Counted from the stretch's first letter, positions 9,284-17,344 are shown. The stretch: DNA of 32,702 bases from Tychonema bourrellyi FEM_GT703 (GCF_002412335.2 NZ_NXIB02000024.1:1-32702); one strand, 5' to 3'. A program made the numbers and translations. Notes: generated by a model not told the origin, from the sequence alone.

Positions 9284-9482
9284 CAGTGCCCATTGGTGTC
9301 AACTTAAGCCGAAAGCCCGCCAGGGACTGAAGTCCCTGTCTAATAGCGAAAGTCCTCTTAAGAGGACTAATGAGTTCTTCAGTCCTCTTAAGAGGACTTT
9401 CGCTTTGAGACAGGGAATGAATTCCCTGTCGGACTATCGGTTTTACCTTAAGTTGACACCAACGGGCCAAGCCGTCTCCTCC
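9273..9482. mobile_element. MITE-like non-coding palindromic element (about 210 bp)
   Basis: Imperfect terminal inverted repeats of about 36 bp lie at 9273-9308 and 9447-9482; the inner 28 bp match at 24 positions and both contain cttaagttgacacca or its complement. Between them are four palindromes in mirror order: cagggact/agtccctg (9321-9338), agtcctcttaagaggact (9351-9368), the same 18-mer again (9381-9398) and cagggaat/attccctg (9411-9428). The whole element can fold as one large cruciform. It encodes no transposase. A half copy lies at 794-844 and an end fragment at 29413-29455. Confidence 0.8.
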
Positions 9483-9845
9483 ATTTAGCACTTCTATTTT
9501 CAATTTTCAAACGGTTCTATAGTGAACAGTTTTTTAGTATAAAATAACACCAAGATTTTTTGCATTTTTGAACAAGTCGATCGCCTGAATTACCAACATT
9601 TTTATCGCTCAAACTTAGTCAAAACAAACATTTATTGGTACTGAATATACTGCAAATCAACGCATCTATTGAGTTTCAGCATTATATAACTCTCACTCTA
9701 GCTATCATTCTCTCATTTCAATGACTACTGACAACCTCGATATCGACCTAAATCATCTAAGTACACATCGTCAATTTTAGTATCATCAAATACCCGTAAG
9801 CAAAAAAGTGCTTGACCATGAATTTAATCCCAAAAATCATCCCCC
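9483..9845. other. AT-rich gap between convergent genes, no gene recognised
   Basis: This 363-bp stretch separates the MITE-like element from the end of the SPFH-like/FHA gene. It is AT-rich with one cgatcg site and no credible long ORF. On the minus strand a 30-codon segment (about 9745-9834) reads HGQALFCLRVFDDTKIDDVY and ends in a stop, which could be a gene remnant, but it is too short to assign. Confidence 0.5.
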
Positions 9846-10958
9846 TCACGAGCCTTGAAACGTCCATTTTTGGTCACCAATCGCAATTTCGCAGCCGTTC
9901 GTTAGCCAAAAAGGATCATTAGCCGCCAGCCTTTGTCCACCAACAAAAGTACCGTTGGAACTGCCGCAATCCACAAGTTGATACCGCTGTTTTCCTTGGT
10001 CGTCTGTAGCCCGACGGATTTGAGCATGGTAGCGGGAACTTTGCGGATCTTGTAACACTAAAGTATTACCAGGCTCGCGTCCGATTGTAAAGGGATTGAC
10101 TGTGAGGCCGATCGCCTCTCCTGAAAGTTTGTATACTAAGTATGCGCTTGTTTGGCGATCGCTACTTGCCAATACTGTTGGTGCAAGTTGGGGGCGATTC
10201 TGGGCTGCGGGTAAACTATTTTGGGCGAGTTGTGCTGTCAGTTGTTGTAAATCGCGATCGAATCCTGCGCTATCAGAAGCCGGAAGACTTACAGGAGATT
10301 GACCTGATATTAAGTTTAACTGTTGTACAGGAGCTTGAGGTTGAATTGGTCGCCCTGCTTCGGCAATTCTCATTTGCAAAGCGGCGGAGTTTTCGGCTTC
10401 TTGTCTGTAACTCATTCCTTCAACTTGGCGAATCACTCCGTTAGTTTCGGGAAAGCTGACATCGCCAATTCGGACATCTTCTAAGGTAAATCCTAATGTG
10501 TAGAAATCTTGGACGCGATCGAGCAAATTTTGGCGCAACAAAAGTCGTCCTTGACTGATCAGTTGGTTGAGGGGAATTTGCCCGATCGCAACTCCCATAC
10601 AATCTTTCACAGCACTTGCTAAAGCAGCTATGGGATCGGACAATTCCAAAGCTACTCGTTTCGGATCTATCACTTGATAAATAACCGTCAATGTAGCATC
10701 AATTAAAAACCGATCTTTAGACAAAAAATCGCCTTGGGATTGCACGTCCAAGTTACGGAGTTTAGTATCTACGATCACAATTTGACACTGTTCCAGCAAG
10801 GGAAGCGCAAAGGTGAAGTGCCGCCCGGATTTCAGGGTACGCACGACGCGGCCGTTTTTGACCAGTAAACCCGCGTAACCGGCCCCGATAAAGTCCATGC
10901 TTAAGCCGGCCCAGCGTTCGGGTGTGATGGTTTGAATCAGGGGAGAAGCGTTGTTCAT
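9846..10958 (-). CDS. SPFH/band-7-like protein with C-terminal FHA domain
   Basis: The 370-residue product starts at the ATG at 10958; an in-frame TTG at 11027 would add 23 low-complexity residues and seems less likely. Residues ~15-200 resemble an SPFH (prohibitin/stomatin) domain: a G-rich opening (GAGYAGLLVKNGRVVRTLKS), the strand TKLRNLDVQSQGDFLSKD, then VIYQVIDPKRVA and a region like that ahead of the coiled coil. No transmembrane anchor is visible. A Gln/Pro/Ser-rich linker leads to an FHA domain (about residues 290-368) with the conserved GRE, SSRYHAQI and GSSNGTFVGGQRL motifs, which binds phosphothreonine peptides. It may link Ser/Thr kinase signalling to a membrane or protein scaffold. 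No kinase gene is adjacent. Confidence 0.75.
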   Translation of the reverse strand: MNNASPLIQTITPERWAGLSMDFIGAGYAGLLVKNGRVVRTLKSGRHFTFALPLLEQCQIVIVDTKLRNLDVQSQGDFLSKDRFLIDATLTVIYQVIDPKRVALELSDPIAALASAVKDCMGVAIGQIPLNQLISQGRLLLRQNLLDRVQDFYTLGFTLEDVRIGDVSFPETNGVIRQVEGMSYRQEAENSAALQMRIAEAGRPIQPQAPVQQLNLISGQSPVSLPASDSAGFDRDLQQLTAQLAQNSLPAAQNRPQLAPTVLASSDRQTSAYLVYKLSGEAIGLTVNPFTIGREPGNTLVLQDPQSSRYHAQIRRATDDQGKQRYQLVDCGSSNGTFVGGQRLAANDPFWLTNGCEIAIGDQKWTFQGS

Positions 10959-11246
10959 GGGAGGGAGTTGAGGGAGGGGAGATTCTATTTTAATCGCAAA
11001 TTGCTGGGAAGGGCGATCGGGCGCCAAGGCCGATTCAGCAATCTCTATTCTATAGAACCCATTTGAGTTTTTTTGGGCGATCGAGTAAAATTGACAAAAA
11101 AGCGATCGCCCTTGATCTGCCGATCGCCCTAATAGTCAAGGGGGGTGTGATCCTGCAACGAGGGCTTCGCTAACGTAGTTATGGACACATTATCTGTAGT
11201 GTGCCTGCGTAAGTCGTGATATCATACCATAAAATATGCGTTTTAG

Positions 11247-12323
11247 ATGCAGAACAGCTTAATCCCAAATTCAAAATCGGATCAGAAAATGGGAAACCAA
11301 AATTTACGTCTAATTCAGAATTTTTTCCAGGTTGCAAAACCTCGTCTCAAACCTTATTTACGCTACTGTATTTTGGGCGGGACGTTTTTATTTATAGCCC
11401 AAGCTTTTCTCACTCACTGGCGAGAAATCGCCAATATCCGCATTACCGCCGAAAGTTTTCCGTTGTTAGCCATCGCCCTGGGTATCACTTTATTTTCGAT
11501 GATTTTTGCCGGCTGGGTGTGGATGTTGATTTTGCGGGAATTTCGCCAACGTGTAAATGCGGCTTGGGCGATTCAAGTTTTTCTCAAAACTAATATTGCC
11601 AAGTATTTACCGGGGAATATTTGGCATTTTTGGGGTCGAATATCGGACGCAAAAAAAGCAGGGATTTTGCCCAAAGTTGCGACTCTCAGCGTATTATTGG
11701 AACCGCTACTGATGGCTTCCGCAGGCGTTTTGATTGGGTTAATTAGTTTTGATAAAATCCATTGGTTTTTGCGGTTTGTGGGTTGTGCGGCTATTTTAAC
11801 GGCGATTCATCCCCAAACTCTAAATCCGATTGTTCTATTTGTAGAGAAGTTGAAGTTAAAGAAGCAGGATGGGGAAATTTCCAAGGCTGAGGGCGATCGA
11901 CTCATTTTGCGTTTAGAGTCTACCTCCAGTCTAGCGAAAATAACATCTAGTGTCAAGTCTAAACGCAAAATTAATTTACCAATTAAACGTTATCCTTTAT
12001 TGCCGTTAATTGGACAAATGTGTTTTATCGGATTGCGGGGAAGCGGTTTTGTGTTAACTGTGATGGCTTTAAATCCGGTGAACTTTAACGATATTCCGAA
12101 CTTATTCGGTGCTTTTTGTTTGGCATTTGTGGTGGGTTTAGTTGTCCCTGGTGCACCGGGAGGTATGGGAGTATTTGAAGCAACGGCGATCGCGCTCCTG
12201 GACGATCGCTATTCTACGGGTATAATTCTGGGTGCGGTGGCTTTGTATCGGATTATCAGTATTCTGGCGGATGTTTCTGGTGCTGCGTTGGCTAAGATTG
12301 ATCGAAAGCGCGATCGGCTATAA
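11247..12323 (+). CDS. Lysylphosphatidylglycerol synthase TM-region / UPF0104 family membrane protein
   Basis: A 358-residue polytopic inner-membrane protein with about eight hydrophobic segments, for example YCILGGTFLFIAQAFL, LLAIALGITLFSMIFAGWVW and AFCLAFVVGLVVPGAPGGMG. The loop KTNIAKYLPGNIWHFWGR and the late motif VPGAPGGMGVFEA are typical of the UPF0104/LPG-synthase transmembrane family, which is thought to flip or transport lipid-linked substrates. The soluble aminoacyl-transferase domain of true MprF is absent. A charged loop (about residues 200-240) interrupts the membrane segments. An internal ATG at 11289 has a better upstream GGA and would drop 14 residues. A repeat hairpin begins directly after the stop. 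Confidence 0.85.
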   Translation: MQNSLIPNSKSDQKMGNQNLRLIQNFFQVAKPRLKPYLRYCILGGTFLFIAQAFLTHWREIANIRITAESFPLLAIALGITLFSMIFAGWVWMLILREFRQRVNAAWAIQVFLKTNIAKYLPGNIWHFWGRISDAKKAGILPKVATLSVLLEPLLMASAGVLIGLISFDKIHWFLRFVGCAAILTAIHPQTLNPIVLFVEKLKLKKQDGEISKAEGDRLILRLESTSSLAKITSSVKSKRKINLPIKRYPLLPLIGQMCFIGLRGSGFVLTVMALNPVNFNDIPNLFGAFCLAFVVGLVVPGAPGGMGVFEATAIALLDDRYSTGIILGAVALYRIISILADVSGAALAKIDRKRDRL

Positions 12324-12448
12324 CTGAGATGTTGCACCATTTTCAATTAACCTTTTATGAACAGGCTTTCCAGCCTGTTCCACAAAGACTCTATTCTCTT
12401 GTGGAACAGGCCGGAAAGCCTGTTGCTGACATTGGTGCAACATCTTAG
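12324..12448. repeat. Nested inverted-repeat element (MITE-like, 125 bp)
   Basis: Outer inverted repeats ctgagatgttgcacca (12324-12339) and tggtgcaacatcttag (12433-12448) match at 15 of 16 positions. Inner 26-bp arms at 12360-12385 and 12399-12424 (aacaggctttcc...ccacaa) match with one mismatch, and each arm is itself partly palindromic (aacaggc...gcctgtt). The element starts at the base after the stop codon of the preceding gene, so it may also end its transcription. Confidence 0.82.
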
Positions 12449-12526
12449 GGTATAATCAAACAAGATTGTACAATGTGGTTTCTGTTTCAACTTAACTATT
12501 GAGCGATTGTAGTTTGGGATATCATT

Positions 12527-12838
12527 ATGCTATCAATAATTTATCCTCATATCGAGAAAGTAGCGGGTCAACCCGCACGGTTGCAGCGGATACCCCGCGT
12601 GCGGGTTGCTCAGATTGTCATGGATTATCTAGCCTACGGTTGGTCAGTGGAAGAAATGTGCCGCCAGCATCCTTATTTGATGCAGTCGGAGGCTCATGCA
12701 ACGATGGCTTATTACTTCGACTTTCAAGCTGAAATTGAGCAGGAGATTCGTGCAGAATGGGAGCAGGTACAACAGGAAAAATCTCTGCTTTCGCCTTCAC
12801 CATTTTTCGTGAAAATGCGAGCTAAGGGGTTGTTGTAA
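12527..12838 (+). CDS. DUF433 antitoxin (VapB45-like), pair 1
   Basis: A 103-residue protein with a DUF433 core: RIPRVRVAQIVMDYLAYGWS (DNA-binding winged-helix-like segment), then VEEMCRQHPYLMQSEAHATM and AYYFDFQAEIEQEI. In characterised relatives (mycobacterial VapB45) this is the antitoxin and autorepressor for a DUF5615-type PIN toxin. The N-terminal part lacks the usual GG.P.I.GTRI consensus (here GQPARLQRIPRV), so this copy is diverged. The toxin GTG follows the TAA with no gap, which fits translational coupling. A TATAAT at 12451-12456 is a possible -10 box. Confidence 0.82.
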   Translation: MLSIIYPHIEKVAGQPARLQRIPRVRVAQIVMDYLAYGWSVEEMCRQHPYLMQSEAHATMAYYFDFQAEIEQEIRAEWEQVQQEKSLLSPSPFFVKMRAKGLL

Positions 12839-13186
12839 GTGGCAATTTCTCTATACATGGACGTTCATATTCCGCAAGCAATTACCGAGCAGTTGCGTCG
12901 TCGTGGTGTGGATGTTTTGACTGCGATGGAAGATGGTTCGACAGAATTGCCAGATGACGAACTTTTGGAACGTGCCACTCAGTTAGGAAGAGTATTATTT
13001 ACTCATGATATCCTTTTTAAGGCAATGGCTCAAGATTGGCAGCGTCAGGAAAAACAGTTTGCTGGTTTGATATTTGGACATCAGCTAGGCGGTACGATCG
13101 GACAGTTTGTTAAGGATTTGGAACTGATTGCTTTAGTTTCGGAATCTGATGAATGGATGAATGCTGTTGAGTATATTCCTTTTTAG
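12839..13186 (+). CDS. DUF5615 PIN-like toxin, pair 1
   Basis: A 115-residue predicted RNase of the PIN-like (Mut7-C/DUF5615) group. Visible acidic residues of the active site are Asp8 in MDVHIP, the pair in LPDDELLERA and the Asp of FTHD. The length is typical. It starts with GTG directly after the stop of the DUF433 gene, forming a two-gene TA operon. Downstream lies a perfect inverted repeat (13264-13328) that separates it from a convergent gene. Confidence 0.85.
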   Translation: MAISLYMDVHIPQAITEQLRRRGVDVLTAMEDGSTELPDDELLERATQLGRVLFTHDILFKAMAQDWQRQEKQFAGLIFGHQLGGTIGQFVKDLELIALVSESDEWMNAVEYIPF

Positions 13187-13263
13187 TCAGTTTTACTCTC
13201 GATCGCGCGATCGCAAATTAGCTCGAATAAAATCATCAATGACAGGATTTATGGACTCCGACA

Positions 13264-13328
13264 AGAAACCGGGTTTTTTACCAAGTCTGTGGGTAACAAC
13301 GAAGTATTTCGGAAAAAACCCGGTTTCT
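13264..13328. terminator. Inverted repeat with A/T-rich flanks, possible bidirectional terminator
   Basis: Arms agaaaccgggtttttt (13264-13279) and aaaaaacccggtttct (13313-13328) are perfectly complementary over 16 bp with a 33-nt loop. The arms carry T6/A6 runs, and the element lies between two convergent genes. The agaaaccgggtttt sequence is also known to me as a dispersed cyanobacterial repeat, so the terminator role is inferred. Confidence 0.6.
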
Positions 13329-13348
13329 GAACCCCATCCGTAACACAT

Positions 13349-13852
13349 CTAGTCTTTTTTATCCAAGTCTTCGGTTTTTGGAGTTTCTGAAGTTGAGGGG
13401 AATTCTAGTCGAATGTTGATATCTATTGTTAGTGTATTTTGATTTTCAAAACCCATATCAACTATTTTTACTAAAGCATCGATCGGTAAAGAACTACTTA
13501 ATTTAGCTTTCACAGACGACTGAGTTTGATATCCGGCTTCCTGTAGCCGATCGCAAATATTGCGCCAATTTCCTACAGGTTCGTTAGGTACATCTGCGAT
13601 TTTTTTAACATATTGGTATAAAGTTTTACATAAATAAACCTCTGCACTTTTGGAAGTCTGAAGGAGTTGGCGAGCGATTTCAGCGGGACTGCAACCGGAA
13701 AGCAAGCCTCGGAGGTAGAGTTTTTCGGTTTCTGTGAGTCCCCGGCGCGATCGGGGTGAGATTTGCCGTTTAGCTTCTGCAAAAGCTTGGTACAGCCTTT
13801 CTAAGTCCCAGTTTTTCGCGGCTTCGGTAAATAAGTCTTCCTTTGGTATCAT
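13349..13852 (-). CDS. Helix-turn-helix protein of unknown role
   Basis: A 167-residue soluble protein. Residues ~38-85 (RRGLTETEKLYLRGLLSGCS, PAEIARQLLQTSKSAEVYLC, KTLYQYVKKI) form a LuxR/sigma-like helix-turn-helix of the kind found at the N-terminus of many cyanobacterial NTPase, WD40 and caspase-like signalling proteins. Here it stands alone, followed by a ~75-residue C-terminal part ending in a charged tail (TEDLDKKD). It may be a regulator or an orphaned DNA-binding domain of a larger system. An inverted repeat ttgttag/ctaacaa (13907-13927) lies upstream of its start and could be an operator. It is convergent with TA pair 1. Confidence 0.65.
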   Translation of the reverse strand: MIPKEDLFTEAAKNWDLERLYQAFAEAKRQISPRSRRGLTETEKLYLRGLLSGCSPAEIARQLLQTSKSAEVYLCKTLYQYVKKIADVPNEPVGNWRNICDRLQEAGYQTQSSVKAKLSSSLPIDALVKIVDMGFENQNTLTIDINIRLEFPSTSETPKTEDLDKKD

Positions 13853-14267
13853 TTTCGGGTGTGTTGAGATATGACTAACGATAGCATAACCGAAATTGCT
13901 AGCGTTTGTTAGTTGCTAGCTAACAAGAGGTAGTGTAGTATTTTACTAACGACTAAATCTATCAGTGTAGATACTTAGATAAACGGGAGGCGCGATCGCT
14001 TCATGTTACCTCAAAGCTACTATATGCGAACGTCTGAGGGCGCTAGGTAAAGTTTTGTAACAAAATACCAGTATTTTGCATAAAACTTGGGTACTGAACC
14101 TGATAGATAAATAGAGCTCTAGAATTACCGCTACTGTTGCGGTTCATCGGGGCTAAATGTGTATCAGGGCGATCGGCCGATCGGCTTTGATAACAAACAG
14201 TTTATTTAATCTCAGCAAACACAGGGCAAGTCTATGTACTTGTATCTAATCAACAGGGGAGAATAAC
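13853..14267. other. Divergent intergenic region with small inverted repeats
   Basis: This 415-bp gap holds the start regions of the HTH gene (minus) and the phosphodiester-glycosidase-like gene (plus). It contains ttgttag-N7-ctaacaa at 13907-13927, a cgatcggccgatcg palindrome at about 14169-14182 and, near the end, the ribosome binding site ggggaga before the GTG at 14268. No ORF or structured RNA was recognised. Promoters cannot be fixed by eye. Confidence 0.5.
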
Positions 14268-16367
14268 GTGTCTAATTTTTTTACGCCTGAATTTAATAAC
14301 GAAAGTGCGATCGCTCCTTGGAATGCCAGCCTAGAACCGACTAAGGCTATTATCCCGAAGCTAGATGCTAACCCTGTGCTAACGGGGGGTATTGGTCAGG
14401 AAGTTAATATCCCAACTTTAACGCCAGAAGCCTATGACAATATCATTTTGCCTGACGCTTCGCTAACCCGGATGGCTAGTGCAGTGAACACCGACTCGAA
14501 CAGCAGTTTACCGGATAGCTCTGTCGATTTGCTAACAGGTCAGGCGATGTCAGAGGTTTATGGGGATTTGAGTAAGTTTGCGGCCGATCCAGATTTCGCG
14601 GCTAAGCTGAATGTGCCTTTTGGGGAAAACTGGGATGCTGCGGCTGCGAAAACCTTAGCTGAAGGATGGTTTCAGGGAGATTTTAGCGATATCCCGCCGG
14701 TGAAGATTGTCTCGTCTGGTGAGATTGGTGGGGCGAATGGGGCTTTTGCTGCGGCGACGGATACGATTTATGTATCGAAGGAATTTTTGGCGCGGAATGC
14801 GGCGAATCCAGTGGCGGTTGCGGATGTGTTGTTGGAAGAAATCGGGCATTCTGTTGATGCGCGGTTGAATGTTACGGATTCACCGGGTGATGAGGGAGCG
14901 ATTTTTGGGGCGATCGTTCAGGGTAAGGAGTTGAGTGAGGGTGAGCTTCAGGGGTTGAAGAGTAAAGATGATACAGCAACTGTTGTGCTAGGTGGTGAAG
15001 ATACCACAATAGAAATGAACCAGCAGCGGTGGACAGTTTGGCGTTATGCAGATTGGAGGAACAGTAACTTTAATTGGCAAAGACCTGATGGTAGTAGCGA
15101 TCAGAATGGAAATCGACCTGATGGTAAGGATGGTATTAAGATCAATTGGGGCCAAGGCTCTCCTTTTGATACCGCGAACATTGGTTTTATTGATAAAGCC
15201 GACTATTTTGCTACGTCTGGTGTGACTACAGCATACTTTGATGCTGGCGCTACTTACAAATTTAGAGTCAGTGGAGATGATTACATCGTGATGAGTGCCA
15301 GACAGGTTAATCAACAAGGTTTTAACTGGATCACGCCCGTGAGTCAGGATGGAAAACAACCTCAATTGCAGAGGTTTCCCAACGGAATTTTTCAAGAGTA
15401 TAGTTGGACTCCCACTCAGAGTGGGCAATATTACGTTTTTTTTCAGCATTATGAAGTGACTGGTGATGCCGATATTGATATTTCTTGGGAGAAGACAGGT
15501 CAGGCACAATCAGATTCAGCACCTGCTGGATTTACTTCTGTAAAAAGCGCTAAGGGGGTTAATCTATACGAGAGCGCGGACAAGTCTGATTATGTACAAG
15601 TCGTAGACTTGAGCCAAGGTGCTTCCATTAAATTGCTGACAGGGCAACAGACGGGTGATACTCAAACAGGATATTATGGAGGAACGAGTGCCACCTTTAA
15701 GCGGAATCCTATTGAAAGCTTTTGGAATAAATTATCTTCTGAAAATGCTAATGCTTTTTCAGTTTCTAATGGTGCTTTTTTTGAAAGAGTCTTGCCATTT
15801 ATTCAACCAGATACAGAGTTGTCTTATCCGTTAAAATTCTTTTCTTCGACGGGTTACTCAAATGTCGATTTCCTGCCACCAGTGTATTCTTATGATGGCT
15901 CTAAAAATGTACAATTTGCTGAAGTAAATAAAAATAACAAACTGAAACTTGAAATTTGGGAAGATCGTGCTTCAATTACAAAATTCGACGAAGACACTAA
16001 CATCAAGTCGCTTGAAAATTCATCGGCTCCACAGGCAATAGTTGGATTAGATCCAAAAGTTGTAGACGATGGAGCAACAAGTAGAACTTTCATTGGTGTC
16101 AAAGATCGCGATTCTAATGGTACTAATGAAACATTTTTAATTTTGAATTCTAAAGATAGGACTAAAACGGCTGCCAATCAAATTTTGATGAACTTTGGAG
16201 CAAGTAAAGTAATGGCACTTGATGGAAGTGGGTCTACACAAATGACTGCTAAGGGCGAAGCAGAAGCATTCGTCAAGTCCAGCGATTTGTCGCGGTTTGG
16301 GACAGATGGGTTCCGCATTGGGGTTGCCAGATATATTCCACAAGCTATTGGTGTAGTTAGCGGTTGA
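14268..16367 (+). CDS. Secreted-type multidomain protein: protease-like module, PA14-like module, phosphodiester glycosidase (NAGPA/DUF2233) domain
   Basis: A 699-residue protein without a Sec signal peptide; the GTG start has a good GGGGAG ribosome binding site. Residues ~90-245 resemble a module common in cyanobacterial RTX proteins, with AEGWFQGDFSDIPPVKIV and VLLEEIGHSVDARLN; the metalloprotease-like HExxH appears as EEIGH, so the first His is missing and activity is doubtful. Residues ~250-410 look PA14-like (IKINWGQGSP, DAGATYKFRVSGDDYIVM, FFQHYEVTGDADIDISW). Residues ~480-699 match a phosphodiester glycosidase domain: NAFSVSNGAFFE, TSRTFIGVKDRD and ASKVMALDGSGSTQM, the last replacing the family's NLDGGGS. 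An RTX gene follows 36 bp downstream and probably belongs to the same operon; it may be an export or anchoring partner. Confidence 0.72.
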   Translation: MSNFFTPEFNNESAIAPWNASLEPTKAIIPKLDANPVLTGGIGQEVNIPTLTPEAYDNIILPDASLTRMASAVNTDSNSSLPDSSVDLLTGQAMSEVYGDLSKFAADPDFAAKLNVPFGENWDAAAAKTLAEGWFQGDFSDIPPVKIVSSGEIGGANGAFAAATDTIYVSKEFLARNAANPVAVADVLLEEIGHSVDARLNVTDSPGDEGAIFGAIVQGKELSEGELQGLKSKDDTATVVLGGEDTTIEMNQQRWTVWRYADWRNSNFNWQRPDGSSDQNGNRPDGKDGIKINWGQGSPFDTANIGFIDKADYFATSGVTTAYFDAGATYKFRVSGDDYIVMSARQVNQQGFNWITPVSQDGKQPQLQRFPNGIFQEYSWTPTQSGQYYVFFQHYEVTGDADIDISWEKTGQAQSDSAPAGFTSVKSAKGVNLYESADKSDYVQVVDLSQGASIKLLTGQQTGDTQTGYYGGTSATFKRNPIESFWNKLSSENANAFSVSNGAFFERVLPFIQPDTELSYPLKFFSSTGYSNVDFLPPVYSYDGSKNVQFAEVNKNNKLKLEIWEDRASITKFDEDTNIKSLENSSAPQAIVGLDPKVVDDGATSRTFIGVKDRDSNGTNETFLILNSKDRTKTAANQILMNFGASKVMALDGSGSTQMTAKGEAEAFVKSSDLSRFGTDGFRIGVARYIPQAIGVVSG

Positions 16368-16403
16368 ACTACCTTTTAAATAATCTCAAACAAAGCAATC
16401 AAC

Positions 16404-17162
16404 ATGACATTAAAATCTAACGTAGAAAACGGCATTTCTCGCTTACTCGGCGATAACACCTCTGAATCTATCACCCTATCCCCCGGACAACTAACTAATA
16501 TTCCTGGCGGCGTGTGGGTGCTCGGCGGCAATGATACAGTAATAGGCTCTGCTGACAGCGAACTAATTCTGGGAAACGACGGTCAAGATAGCATTTCAGG
16601 TGGTGCTGGGAACGATACCCTGATAGGTGGTAAAGATAACGATTTCGTAGATGGAGGAATTGGCAACGACTCTATCCGAGGCGATTCTAATGAAGATATC
16701 ATTAGAGGCGGAGACGGAAACGACAGTTTATTTGGTGGCAAAGGCAACGATCAACTATTTGGCGACGCGGGAGATGATTTTCTCTCAGGCGATCAAGGAA
16801 ATGATACCCTCACAGGTGGACTGGGAAATGATAGATTTGTACTGTCAACAGGTGGCGGTTTAGATATCATCACCGACTTTGGAAATGGGAGCGATTTCAT
16901 CCAAGTACCAGCAGGTGTGAGTATCAGTGACATCTTGATTCAAACCGCAGGCTCTAATACCCTACTTAGTCTTAGAAGTACAGGTGAACAATTAGCCCAA
17001 CTGAATAATGTTCAGGCTTCCAGTATCACAACTGGAACGCTTTTGTTGCCTAATCAACCACTTCTTCAGAGTACGCCTCCGCCTATAAATATACCACAGC
17101 CACCTTCAGAAATTCCTATTCCTCTGTTGCCTGATGTGCCACTTCCTCCTATTCCATTTTAA
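16404..17162 (+). CDS. RTX calcium-binding protein, partner of the phosphodiester-glycosidase-like gene
   Basis: A 252-residue protein. Its lead (SITLSPGQLTNIPGGVWVLG) is followed by GNDTVIGSADSELILGNDG and about nine GGxGNDxLxGG nonapeptides to residue ~150, then a cap starting GGLDIITDFGNGSDFI and a Pro-rich tail (residues ~220-252). The RTX part is clearly homologous to the N-terminal module of the RTX-GDPD protein at 22073-23596, including the SADSE/SSDSE and SGDQGNDTLTGGLGND blocks. No enzyme domain is present. It is probably co-transcribed with the upstream gene and ends in an intrinsic terminator at 17173-17209. No strong ribosome binding site precedes the ATG. Confidence 0.88.
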   Translation: MTLKSNVENGISRLLGDNTSESITLSPGQLTNIPGGVWVLGGNDTVIGSADSELILGNDGQDSISGGAGNDTLIGGKDNDFVDGGIGNDSIRGDSNEDIIRGGDGNDSLFGGKGNDQLFGDAGDDFLSGDQGNDTLTGGLGNDRFVLSTGGGLDIITDFGNGSDFIQVPAGVSISDILIQTAGSNTLLSLRSTGEQLAQLNNVQASSITTGTLLLPNQPLLQSTPPPINIPQPPSEIPIPLLPDVPLPPIPF

Positions 17163-17172
17163 AATGTAGTGG

Positions 17173-17209
17173 TATCGCCCCTTTTATGCTTAGGGGCGAT
17201 AGTTTTTTT
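17173..17209 (+). terminator. Intrinsic terminator of the RTX operon
   Basis: A 9-bp perfect stem, tatcgcccc (17173-17181) with ggggcgata (17193-17201), has an 11-nt loop and is followed by G and seven T residues (17203-17209). It begins 10 bp after the RTX stop codon. Confidence 0.9.
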
Positions 17210-17256
17210 CCCAAAGTGCGATACTACTTTCAGTGTCGGCATCTATGAGGACTGGT

Positions 17257-17300
17257 CAAAGTGCGATCGCCCTTCTTTTCCGAAAGTGCGATCGCCTTTC
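17257..17300. repeat. HIP1-cored repeat array R1 (two units)
   Basis: Two units of aaagtgcgatcgccctt-type sequence are joined by ctttttccg-like spacers. They share sequence with arrays R2, R3 and R4, which lie between the TA cassettes further downstream. The core is the octamer GCGATCGC. Confidence 0.75.
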
Positions 17301-17313
17301 CTTAAGTTAAAAT

Positions 17314-17344
17314 ATAAGTTGTCATATCCGATTATATAACTTAT
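17314..17344. promoter_or_regulatory. Possible operator/promoter of TA pair 2
   Basis: An inverted repeat ataagtt (17314-17320) and aacttat (17338-17344) with a 17-nt spacer lies 22 bp before the DUF433 start and overlaps a TATAAC at 17335-17340. DUF433 antitoxins are expected to autoregulate, so an operator here is plausible but unproven. Confidence 0.35.

Noticed and set aside
9222-9503. 93-codon minus-strand ORF
   Set aside because: It lies almost wholly within the palindromic MITE-like element, so its openness comes from the repeats.
9745-9834. Short minus-strand peptide HGQALFCLRVFDDTKIDDVY as a gene fragment
   Set aside because: Only about 30 codons, no start and no recognised family; noted in the gap description but not called.
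11028-11246. Promoter or RNA element between the SPFH-like/FHA gene and the UPF0104 gene
   Set aside because: Only HIP1-type gcgatcgccc repeats and no convincing boxes or structure were found.
14655-15522. Minus-strand ORFs of 60-175 codons opposite the phosphodiester-glycosidase-like gene
   Set aside because: Shadow frames of a well-supported plus-strand gene with domain motifs.
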